The notes under the pieces were generated by a model. That model was given only the letters and a program-made list of their open reading frames with translations, did no database searches and had not been told where the DNA came from. 64,000 bases of DNA from Eledone cirrhosa (taxonomy: Eukaryota; Mollusca; Cephalopoda; Octopoda; Eledonidae): positions 116,625,302 to 116,689,301 of the forward strand of contig OZ024744.1 in assembly GCA_964016885.1 (NCBI GenBank), written 5' to 3'. Every line of letters begins with the position of its first letter. Position 1 is the first letter of the stretch. This document shows positions 45,936 through 58,682 of this stretch, in pieces. The position numbers and the translations under genes are program-made.

Positions 45936-48900
45936 TGAGATAATGACCAATGTGAGATAATGACCAACGTGAGATAATAAAAATGTGAGATAATGACAAT
46001 GTGAGATAATGACAATGTGAGATAATGACCAATGTGAGATAATGACCAATGTGAGATAATGACAATGTGAGATAATGACCAATGTGAGATAATGACCAAT
46101 GGGAGATAATGACCAATGTGAGATAATGACCAATGTGAGATAATGACCAATGGGAGATAATGACAATGTGAGATAATGACCAATGTGAGATAATGACCAA
46201 TGGGAGATAATGACAATGTGAGATAATGACCAATGTGAGATAATGACAATGTGAGATAATGACAATGTGAGATAATGACAAAGTGAGATAATGACAATGT
46301 GAGATAATGACAATGTGAGATAATGACAATGTGAGATAATGACAATGTGAGATAATGACCAACGTGAGATAATGACAATGTGAGATAATGACAATGTGAG
46401 ATAATGACAATGTGAGATAATGACAATGTGAGATAATGACCAATGTGAGATAATGACCAATGTGAGATCATGAGCAATGTGAGATAATGACAATGTGAGA
46501 TAATGACAATGTGAGATAATGACCAATGTGAGATAATGACAATGTGAGATAATGACAATGTGAGATAATGACAATGTGAGATAATGACAATGTGAGATAA
46601 TGACAACGTGAGATAATGAAAATGTGAGATAATGACCAATGTGAGATAATGACCAATGTGAGATAATGACCAATGTGAGATAATGACAATGTGAGATAAT
46701 GACAATGTGAGATAATGAAAATGTGAGATAATGACCAATGTTAGATAATGACCAATGTGAGATAATGACAATGTGAGATAATGACCAATGTAAGATAATG
46801 ACCAACGTGAGATTATGACAATGTGAGATAATGACAATGTGAGATAATGACAATGTGAGATAATGACAATGTGATATAATGACAATGTGACATAATGACC
46901 AATGTGAGATAATGACAATGTGAGATAATGACCAATGTGAGATAATGACCAATGTGAGATAATGACAATGTGAGATAATGACCAATGTGAGATAATGACA
47001 ATGTGAGATAATGACCAATGTGAGATAATGACAATGTGAGATAATGACAATGTGAGATAATGACAATGTGAGATAATGACCAATGTGAGATAATGACAAT
47101 GTGAGATAATGACCAATGTGAGATAATGACAATGTGAGATAATGACAATGTGAGATAATGACCAATGTGATATAATGACAATGTGAGATAATGACAATGT
47201 GAGATAATGACCAATGTAAGATAATGACCAATGTGAGATAATGACGATGTGAGATAATGACAATGTGAGATAATGACAATGTGAGATAATGACCAATGTA
47301 AGATAATGACAATGTGAGATAATGACCAATGTTAGATAATGACCAATGTGAGATAATGACAATGTGAGATAATGACCAATGTAAGATAATGACCAACGTG
47401 AGATTATGACAATGTGAGATAATGACAATGTGAGCTAATGACAATGTGAGATAATGACAATGTGATATAATGACAATGTGACATAATGACCAATGTGAGA
47501 TAATGACAATGTGAGATAATGACCAATGTGAGATAATGACCAATGTGAGATAATGACAATGTGAGATAATGACCAATGTGAGATAATGACAATGTGAGAT
47601 AATGACAATGTGACATAATGACAATGTGAGATCATGACAATGTGAGATAATGACAACGTGAGATAATGACCAATGTGAGATAACGACCAATGGGAGATAA
47701 TGACAACGTGAGATAATGACAATGTGAGATAATGACAATGTGAGATAATGACAATGTGACATACTGACAATGTGAGATCATGACAATGTGAGATAATGAC
47801 AATGTGAGATAATGACCAATGTGAGATAATGACAATGTGAGATAATGACAATGTGAGATAATGACCAATGTGAGATAATGACAATGTGAGATAATGACCA
47901 ATGTGAGATAATGACCAATGTGAGATAATGACAATGTGAGATAATGACCAATGTGAGATCATGACAATGTGAGATAATGACAACGTGAGATAATGACCAA
48001 TGTGAGATAATGACAATGTGAGATAATGGCAATGTGAGATAATGACCAATGTGAGATAATGACAATATGAGATAATGACCAATGTGAGATAATGACAAAG
48101 TGAGATAATGACAATGTGAGATAATGACAATGTGAGATAATGACAATGTGAGATAATGAAAATGTGAGATAATGACAATGTGAGATAATGACAATGTGAG
48201 ATAATGACCAATGTGAGATAATGACAAAGTGAGATAATGACAAGGTGAGATAATGACCAATGTGAGATAATGACAATGTGATATAATGACAATGTGAGAT
48301 AATGACCAACGTGAGATAATGACAATGGGAGATAATGACAATGTGAGATAATGACCAATGTGAGATAATGACAATGTGAGATAATGACCAATGTGAGGTA
48401 ATGACAATGTGAGATAATGACCAATGTGAGATAATGACAACGTGAGATAATGACAATGTGAGATAATGACCAATGTGAGATAATGACCAATGTGAGATAA
48501 TGACAATGTGAGATAATGACAATGTGAGATATTGACCAATGTGAGATAATGACAATGTGAGATAATGACCAATGTGAGGTAATGACAATGTGAGATAATG
48601 AGCAATGTGAGATAATGACAATGTGAGATAATGACAATGTGAGATAATGACAATGTGAGATAATGACCAATGTGAGATAATGACAATGTGAGATAATGAC
48701 GATGTGAGATAATGACCAACGTGAGATAATGACCAATGTGAGATAATGAGAACGTGTGATAATGACTCACGTGAGATAATGACAATGGGAGATAATGACC
48801 AATGTGAGATAATGACCAATGTGAGATAATGACAATGTGAGATAATGACAATGTGAGATAATGACCAATGTGAGATAATGACAATGTGAGATAATGACAA

Positions 48901-49514
48901 TGTGAGATAATGACCAATGTGAGATAATGACCAATGTGAGATAATGAGAACGTGTGATAATGACTCACGTGAGATAATGACAATGGGAGATAATGACCAA
49001 TGTGAGATAATGACAATGTGAGATAATGACCAACGTGAGATAATGACAATGGGAGATAATGACAATGTGAGATAATGACCAATGTGAGATAATGACAATG
49101 TGAGATAATGACCAATGTGAGGTAATGACAATGTGAGATAATGACCAATGTGAGATAATGACAACGTGAGATAATGACAACGTGAGATAATGACCAATGT
49201 GAGATAATGACCAATGTGAGATAATGACAATGTGAGATAATGACAATGTGAGATAATGACCAATGTGAGGTAATGACAATGTGAGATAATGAGTAATGTG
49301 AGATAATGACAATGTGAGATAATGACAATGTGAGATAATGACAATGTGAGATAATGACCAATGTGAGATAATGACAATGTGAGATAATGACAATGTGAGA
49401 TAATGACAATGTGAGATAATGACAATGTGAGATAATGACAATGTGAGATAATGACCAATGTGAGATAATGACAAAGTGAGATAATGACAATGTGAGATAA
49501 TGACAAAGGGAGAT
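45936..49514 (+). repeat. Satellite between SINE copies 1 and 2
   Basis: Pure satellite with many 17-mers and the cacattttc-type gaaaatg units. The part near 47404-47934 recurs 12,600 bp downstream at 60004-60534, including rare gatcatgac units, gtgacatactg at about 47756 and 60356, and gataacgaccaatggg at about 47680 and 60280. The 47.9-49.5 kb part, with markers 48748/48946, repeats the 43.6-45.8 kb part. One unit near 45976 reads gataataaaaatg instead of gataatgaaaatg. No gene. Confidence 0.85.
48748..48973 (+). repeat. CACGTG marker doublet (198-bp spacing), second occurrence
   Basis: Markers at 48748 and 48946 repeat 45144/45342 at an offset of 3604 bp. The following SINEs are 3670 bp apart, so about four monomers (66 bp) were gained between marker and SINE. 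Confidence 0.87.
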
Positions 49515-49605
49515 AATTGTTTCTACTTTTGGCACAAGGCCAGCAATTATCCCTGTGTATTACTGGTACTTTATTTTATCGACCCCGTAAGGATGAAAGG
49601 CAAAG
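49515..49605 (-). mobile_element. SINE 3' fragment, copy 2
   Basis: Same 91 bp, same truncation and internal deletion, and same flanks as copy 1. It differs at one base: position 49554 is T where the other four copies have A (ccctgtg against cccagtg), which breaks one arm of the small CCAGT/ACTGG hairpin. Confidence 0.8.
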
Positions 49606-52344
49606 TGAGATAATGACCAATGTGAGATAATGACCAACGTGAGATAATGAAAATGTGAGATAATGACAATGTGAGATAATGACAATGTGAGATAATGACC
49701 AATGTGAGATAATGACCAATGTGAGATAATGACAATGTGAGATAATGACCAATGTGAGATAATGACCAATGGGAGATAATGACCAATGTGAGATAATGAC
49801 CAATGTGAGATAATGACCAATGGGAGATAATGACAATGTGAGATAATGACCAATGTGAGATAATGACCAATGGGAGATAATGACAATGTGAGATAATGAC
49901 CAATGTGAGATAATGACAATGTGAGATAATGACCAATATGAGATAATGACCAATGGGAGATAATGACAATGTTAGATAATGACCAATGTGAGATAATGAC
50001 AATGTGAGATAATGACAATGTGAGATAATGACAAAGTGAGATAATGACAATGTGAGATAATGACAATGTGAGATAATGACAATGTGAGATAATGACAATG
50101 TGAGATAATGACCAACGTGAGATAATGACAATGTGAGATAATGACAATGTGAGATAATGACAATGTGAGATAATGACAATGTGAGATAATGACCAATGTG
50201 AGATAATGACCAATGTGAGATCATGAGCAATGTGAGATAATGACAATGTGAGATAATGACAATGTGAGATAATGACCAATGTGAGATAATGACAATGTGA
50301 GATAATGACAATGTGAGATAATGACAATGTGAGATAATGACAATGTGAGATAATGACAATGTGAGATAATGAAAATGTGAGATATTGACCAATGTGAGAT
50401 AATGACAATGTGAGATAATGACAATGTGAGATAATGACCAATGTGAGATAATGACAATGTGAGATAATGACCAATGTGAGATAATGACCAATGTGAGATA
50501 ATGACCAATGTGAGATAATGACCAATGTGAGATAATGACAATGTGAGATAATGACAATGTGAGATAATGAAAATGTGAGATAATGACCAATGTTAGATAA
50601 TGACCAATGTGAGATAATGACAATGTGAGATAATGACCAATGTAAGATAATGACCAACGTGAGATTATGACAATGTGAGATAATGACAATGTGAGATAAT
50701 GACAATGTGAGATAATGACAATGTGATATAATGACAATGTGACATAATGACCAATGTGAGATAATGACAATGTGAGATAATGACCAATGTGAGATAATGA
50801 CCAATGTGAGATAATGACAATGTGAGATAATGACCAATGTGAGATAATGACAATGTGAGATAATGACCAATGTGAGATAATGACAATGTGAGATAATGAC
50901 AATGTGAGATAATGACAATGTGAGATAATGACCAATGTGAGATAATGACAATGTGAGATAATGACCAATGTGAGATAATGACAATGTGAGATAATGACAA
51001 TGTGAGATAATGACCAATGTGATATAATGACAATGTGAGATAATGACAATGTGAGATAATGACCAATGTAAGATAATGACCAATGTGAGATAATGACGAT
51101 GTGAGATAATGACAATGTGAGATAATGACAATGTGAGATAATGACCAATGTAAGATAATGACAATGTGAGATAATGACCAATGTTAGATAATGACCAATG
51201 TGAGATAATGACCAATGTGAGATAATGACAATGTGAGATAATGACCAATGTGAGATAATGACAATGTGAGATAATGACAATGTGAGATAATGACCAATGT
51301 GAGATAATGACCAATGTGAGATAATGACCAATGTGAGATAATGAACAATGTGAGATAATGACCAATGTGAGATAATGACAATGTGAGATAATGACCAATG
51401 TGAGATAATGACCAATGTGAGATAATGACCAACGTGAGATAATGACAAAGTGAGATAATGACAAGGTGAGATAATGACCAATGTGAGATAATGACAATGT
51501 GAGATAATGACAATGTGAGATAATGACCAACGTGAGATAATGACAATGGGAGATAATGACAATGTGAGATAATGACCAATGTGAGATAATGACAATGTGA
51601 GATAATGACCAATGTGAGGTAATGACAATGTGAGATAATGACCAATGTGAGATAATGACAATGTGAGATAATGACCAATGTGAGATAATGACCAATGTGA
51701 GATAATGACCAACGTGAGATAATGACAATGTGAGATAATGACCAATGTGCGATAATGACCAATGTGAGATAATGACCAACGTGAGATTATTACCAATGTG
51801 AGATAATGACAATGGGAGATAATGACAATGTGAGATAATGACCAATGTGAGATAATGACAATGTGAGATAATGACCAATGTGAGGTAATGACAATGTGAG
51901 ATAATGACCAATGTGAGATAATGACAACGTGAGATAATGACAATGTGAGATACTGACCAATGTGAGATAATGACCAATGTGAGATAATGACAATGTGAGA
52001 TAATGACAATGTGAGATAATGACCAATGTGAGATAATGACAATGTGAGATAATGACCAATGTGAGGTAATGACAATGTGAGATAATGAGCAATGTGAGAT
52101 AATGACAATGTGAGATAATGACAATGTGAGATAATGACAATGTGAGATAATGACAATGTGAGATAATGACAATGTGAGATAATGACCAATGTGAGATAAT
52201 GACAATGTGAGATAACGACCAATGTGAGATAATGACCAATGTGAGATAATGACAATGTGAGATAATGACAATGTGAGATAATGACCAATGTGAGATAATG
52301 ACAAAGTGAGATAATGACAATGTGAGATAATGACAAAGGGAGAT
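49515..52344 (+). repeat. 2,830-bp SINE-bearing higher-order repeat, copy 1
   Basis: The unit starts with the SINE fragment and continues through satellite. It is followed at once by a second copy. Landmarks recur at exactly 2830 bp: gatcatgagc at about 50220 and 53050, gattatgac at about 50664 and 53494, and gattattacc at about 51785 and 54615. Between 51.8 and 52.3 kb it carries the gatactgacc and gataacgacc units of the 13-31 kb family. Confidence 0.92.
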
Positions 52345-52435
52345 AATTGTTTCTACTTTTGGCACAAGGCCAGCAATTATCCCAGTGTATTACTGGTACT
52401 TTATTTTATCGACCCCGTAAGGATGAAAGGCAAAG
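52345..52435 (-). mobile_element. SINE 3' fragment, copy 3
   Basis: Identical to copy 1 over 91 bp by eye, with the A at the site where copy 2 has T. The right flank (gaccaatg, gaccaacg, gaaaatg units) is shared with copies 1 and 2, which together form one flank subtype. Confidence 0.8.
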
Positions 52436-55130
52436 TGAGATAATGACCAATGTGAGATAATGACCAACGTGAGATAATGAAAATGTGAGATAATGACAAT
52501 GTGAGATAATGACAATGTGAGATAATGACCAATGTGAGATAATGACCAATGTGAGATAATGACAATGTGAGATAATGACCAATGTGAGATAATGACCAAT
52601 GGGAGATAATGACCAATGTGAGATAATGACCAATGTGAGATAATGACCAATGGGAGATAATGACAATGTGAGATAATGACCAATGTGAGATAATGACCAA
52701 TGGGAGATAATGACAATGTGAGATAATGACCAATGTGAGATAATGACAATGTGAGATAATGACCAATATGAGATAATGACCAATGGGAGATAATGACAAT
52801 GTTAGATAATGACCAATGTGAGATAATGACAATGTGAGATAATGACAATGTGAGATAATGACAAAGTGAGATAATGACAATGTGAGATAATGACAATGTG
52901 AGATAATGACAATGTGAGATAATGACAATGTGAGATAATGACCAACGTGAGATAATGACAATGTGAGATAATGACAATGTGAGATAATGACAATGTGAGA
53001 TAATGACAATGTGAGATAATGACCAATGTGAGATAATGACCAATGTGAGATCATGAGCAATGTGAGATAATGACAATGTGAGATAATGACAATGTGAGAT
53101 AATGACCAATGTGAGATAATGACAATGTGAGATAATGACAATGTGAGATAATGACAATGTGAGATAATGACAAGGTGAGATAATGACAATGTGAGATAAT
53201 GAAAATGTGAGATATTGACCAATGTGAGATAATGACAATGTGAGATAATGACAATGTGAGATAATGACCAATGTGAGATAATGACAATGTGAGATAATGA
53301 CCAATGTGAGATAATGACCAATGTGAGATAATGACCAATGTGAGATAATGACCAATGTGAGATAATGACAATGTGAGATAATGACAATGTGAGATAATGA
53401 AAATGTGAGATAATGACCAATGTTAGATAATGACCAATGTGAGATAATGACAATGTGAGATAATGACCAATGTAAGATAATGACCAACGTGAGATTATGA
53501 CAATGTGAGATAATGACAATGTGAGATAATGACAATGTGAGATAATGACAATGTGATATAATGACAATGTGACATAATGACCAATGTGAGATAATGACAA
53601 TGTGAGATAATGACCAATGTGAGATAATGACCAATGTGAGATAATGACAATGTGAGATAATGACCAATGTGAGATAATGACAATGTGAGATAATGACCAA
53701 TGTGAGATAATGACAATGTGAGATAATGACAATGTGAGATAATGACAATGTGAGATAATGACCAATGTGAGATAATGACAATGTGAGATAATGACCAATG
53801 TGAGATAATGACAATGTGAGATAATGACAATGTGAGATAATGACCAATGTGATATAATGACAATGTGAGATAATGACAATGTGAGATAATGACCAATGTA
53901 AGATAATGACCAATGTGAGATAATGACGATGTGAGATAATGACAATGTGAGATAATGACAATGTGAGATAATGACCAATGTAAGATAATGACAATGTGAG
54001 ATAATGACCAATGTTAGATAATGACCAATGTGAGATAATGACCAATGTGAGATAATGACAATGTGAGATAATGACCAATGTGAGATAATGACAATGTGAG
54101 ATAATGACAATGTGAGATAATGACCAATGTGAGATAATGACCAATGTGAGATAATGACCAATGTGAGATAATGAACAACGTGAGATAATGACCAATGTGA
54201 GATAATGACAATGTGAGATAATGACCAATGTGAGATAATGACCAATGTGAGATAATGACCAACGTGAGATAATGACAAAGTGAGATAATGACAAGGTGAG
54301 ATAATGACCAATGTGAGATAATGACAATGTGAGATAATGACAATGTGAGATAATGACCAACGTGAGATAATGACAATGGGAGATAATGACAATGTGAGAT
54401 AATGACCAATGTGAGATAATGACAATGTGAGATAATGACCAATGTGAGGTAATGACAATGTGAGATAATGACCAATGTGAGATAATGACAATGTGAGATA
54501 ATGACCAATGTGAGATAATGACCAATGTGAGATAATGACCAACGTGAGATAATGACAATGTGAGATAATGACCAATGTGCGATAATGACCAATGTGAGAT
54601 AATGACCAACGTGAGATTATTACCAATGTGAGATAATGACAATGGGAGATAATGACAATGTGAGATAATGACCAATGTGAGATAATGACAATGTGAGATA
54701 ATGACCAATGTGAGGTAATGACAATGTGAGATAATGACCAATGTGAGATAATGACAACGTGAGATAATGACAATGTGAGATACTGACCAATGTGAGATAA
54801 TGACCAATGTGAGATAATGACAATGTGAGATAATGACAATGTGAGATAATGACCAATGTGAGATAATGACAATGTGAGATAATGACCAATGTGAGGTAAT
54901 GACAATGTGAGATAATGAGCAATGTGAGATAATGACAATGTGAGATAATGACAATGTGAGATAATGACAATGTGAGATAATGACAATGTGAGATAATGAC
55001 AATGTGAGATAATGACCAATGTGAGATAATGACAATGTGAGATAACGACCAATGTGAGATAATGACCAATGTGAGATAATGACAATGTGAGATAATGACA
55101 ATGTGAGATAATGACCAATGTGAGATAATG
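52345..55130 (+). repeat. 2,830-bp SINE-bearing higher-order repeat, copy 2 (incomplete at right)
   Basis: Matches copy 1 at offset 2830 until about 55130. There copy 1 has gacaaagtg leading to the next SINE, while this copy has gacaatgtg and runs into a CACGTG marker at 55196. Seen differences include gacaaggtg near 53170 (copy 1 has gacaatgtg) and gaacaacgtg near 54175 (copy 1 has gaacaatgtg). Confidence 0.9.
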
Positions 55131-58100
55131 ACAATGTGAGATAATGACAATGTGAGATAATGACCAATGTGAGATAATGACCAATGTGAGATAATGAGAA
55201 CGTGTGATAATGACTCACGTGAGATAATGACAATGGGAGATAATGACAATGTGAGATAATGACAATGTGAAATAATGACCAATGTGAGATAATGACAATG
55301 TGAGATAATGAGAACGTGTGATAATGACTCACGTGAGATAATGACAATGGGAGATAATGACCAATGTGAGATAATGACCAACGTGAGATAATGACAATGG
55401 GAGATAATGACAATGTGAGATAATGACCAATGTGAGATAATGACAATGTGAGATAATGACCAATGTGAGGTAATGACAATGTGAGATAATGACCAATGTG
55501 AGATAATGACAACGTGAGATAATGACAATGTGAGATAATGACCAATGTGAGATAATGACCAATGTGAGATAATGACAATGTGAGATAATGACAATGTGAG
55601 ATAATGACCAATGTGAGATAATGACAATGTGAGATAATGACCAATGTGAGGTAATGACGATGTGAGATAATGAGCAATGTGAGATAATGACAATGTGAGA
55701 TAATGACAATGTGAGATAATGACAATGTGAGATAATGACAATGTGAGATAATGACCAATGTGAGATAATGACAATGTGAGATAACGACAATGTGAGATAA
55801 CGACCAATGTGAGATAATGACAATGTGAGATAATGACAATGTGAGATAATGACAATGTGAGATAATGACCAATGTGAGATAATGACAATGTGAGATAATG
55901 ACAATGTGAGATAATGACAATGTGAGATAATGACAATGTGAGATAATGACCAATGTGAGATAATGACAATGTGAGATAATGACAATGTGAGATAATGACC
56001 AATATGAGATAATGACAATGTGAGATAATGACAACGTGAGATAATGACAATGTGAGATAATGACCAATGTGAGATAATGACAATGTGAGATAATGACCAA
56101 TGTGAGATAATGACCAATGTGAGATAATGACAATGTGAGATAATGACCAATGTGAGATAATGACAACGTGAGATAATGACAATGTGAGATAATGACAATG
56201 TGAGATAATGACAATGTGAGATAATGACCAATGTGAGATAATGACAAAGTGAGATAATGACAATGTGAGATAATGACAATGTGAGATAATGACAATGTGA
56301 GATAATGAAAATGTGAGATAATGACAATGTGAGATAATGACAATGTGAGATAATGACCAATGTGAGATAATGACAAAGTGAGATAATGACAAGGTGAGAT
56401 AATGACCAATGTGAGATAATGACAATGTGAGATAATGACAATGTGAGATAATGACCAACGTGAGATAATGACAATGGGAGATAATGACAATGTGAGATAA
56501 TGACCAATGTGAGATAATGACAATGTGAGATAATGACCAATGTCAGGTAATGACAATGTGAGATAATGACCAATGTGAGATAATGACAACGTGAGATAAT
56601 GACAATGTGAGATAATGACCAATGTGAGATAATGACCAATGTGAGATAATGACAATGTGAGATAATGACAATGTGAGATAATGACCAATGTGAGGTAATG
56701 ACAATGTGAGATAATGAGAAATGTGAGATAATGACAATGTGAGATAATGACAATGTGAGATAATGACAATGTGAGATAATGACCAATGTGAGATAATGAC
56801 AATGTGAGATAATGACAATGTGAGATTATGACCAATGTGAGATAATGACCATTGTGAGATAATGAGAACGTGTGATAATGATCATGTGAGATAATGACAA
56901 TGGGAGATAATGACCAATGTGAGATAATGACCAATGTGAGATAATGACAATGTGAGATAATGACAATGTGAGATAATGACCAATGTGAGATAATGACAAT
57001 GTGAGATAATGACCAATGTGAGGTAATGACAATGTGAGATAATGAGCAATGTGAGATAATGACAATGTGAGATAATGACAATGTGAGATAATGACAATGT
57101 GAGATAATGACAATGTGAGATAATGACAATGTGAGATAATGACCAATGTGAGATAATGACAATGTGAGATAACGACAATGTGAGATAACGACCAATGTGA
57201 GATAATGACAATGTGAGATAATGACAATGTGAGATAATGACAATGTGAGATAATGACCAATGTGAGATAATGACAATGTGAGATAATGACAATGTGAGAT
57301 AATGACAATGTGAGATAATGACCAATGTGAGATAATGACAATGTGAGATAATGACAATGTGAGATAATGACCAATATGAGATAATGACAATGTGAGATAA
57401 TGACAACGTGAGATAATGACAATGTGAGATAATGACCAATGTGAGATAATGACAATGTGAGATAATGACCAATGTGAGATAATGACCAATGTGAGATAAT
57501 GACAATGTGAGATAATGACCAATGTGAGATAATGACAACGTGAGATAATGACAATGTGAGATAATGACAATGTGAGATAATGACAATGTGAGATAATGAC
57601 CAATGTGAGATAATGACAAAGTGAGATAATGACAATGTGAGATAATGACAATGTGAGATAATGACAATGTGAGATAATGAAAATGTGAGATAATGACAAT
57701 GTGAGATAATGACAATGTGACATAATGACCAATGTGAGATAATGACAAAGTGAGATAATGACAAGGTGAGATAATGACCAATGTGAGATAATGACAATGT
57801 GAGATAATGACAATGTGAGATAATGACCAACGTGAGATAATGACAATGGGAGATAATGACAATGTGAGATAATGACCAATGTGAGATAATGACAATGTGA
57901 GATAATGACCAATGTGAGGTAATGACAATGTGAGATAATGACCAATGTGAGATAATGACAACGTGAGATAATGACAATGTGAGATAATGACCAATGTGAG
58001 ATAATGACCAATGTGAGATAATGACAATGTGAGATAATGACAATGTGAGATAATGACCAATGTGAGATAATGACAATGTGAGATAATGACCAATGTGAGG

Positions 58101-58591
58101 TAATGACAATGTGAGATAATGAGCAATGTGAGATAATGACAATGTGAGATAATGACAATGTGAGATAATGACAATGTGAGATAATGACCAATGTGAGATA
58201 ATGAAAATGTGAGATAATGACAATGTGAGATAATGACCAATGTGAGATAATGACCAATGTGAGATAATGACCAATGTGAGATAATGACAATGTGAGATAA
58301 TGACCAATGTGAGATAATGACAATGTGAGATAATGACCAATGTGAGGTAATGACAATGTGAGATAATGAGTAATGTGAGATAATGACAATGTGAGATAAT
58401 GACAATGTGAGATAATGACAATGTGAGATAATGACCAATGTGAGATAATGACAATGTGAGATAATGACAATGTGAGATAATGACAATGTGAGATAATGAC
58501 AATGTGAGATAATGACAATGTGAGATAATGACCAATGTGAGATAATGACAAAGTGAGATAATGACAATGTGAGATAATGACAAAGGGAGAT
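55131..58591 (+). repeat. Satellite between 2,830-bp copy 2 and SINE copy 4
   Basis: The block begins with a marker doublet of 114-bp spacing (55196, 55310), the first two members of the trio seen at 13-31 kb. A degraded marker near 56866 has lost one base (gatcatg for gactcac). That degraded marker and the adjacent gattatgacc and gaccattgtg units recur 5406 bp downstream near 62272, where the second half reads gatcacg. No gene. Confidence 0.82.
55196..55337 (+). repeat. CACGTG marker doublet (114-bp spacing)
   Basis: Markers at 55196 and 55310 match the first interval of the six upstream trios, but the third member at +198 bp is absent. The unit gtgaaataatg lies near 55267. Confidence 0.87.
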
Positions 58592-58682
58592 AATTGTTTC
58601 TACTTTTGGCACAAGGCCAGCAATTATCCCAGTGTATTACTGGTACTTTATTTTATCGACCCCGTAAGGATGAAAGGCAAAG
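58592..58682 (-). mobile_element. SINE 3' fragment, copy 4
   Basis: Same 91 bp as copies 1 and 3. The right flank differs from copies 1-3: the first satellite unit is gatcaatg and the second is gaccaatg instead of gaccaacg. Copies 4 and 5 share the second change and form a second flank subtype. Confidence 0.8.
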
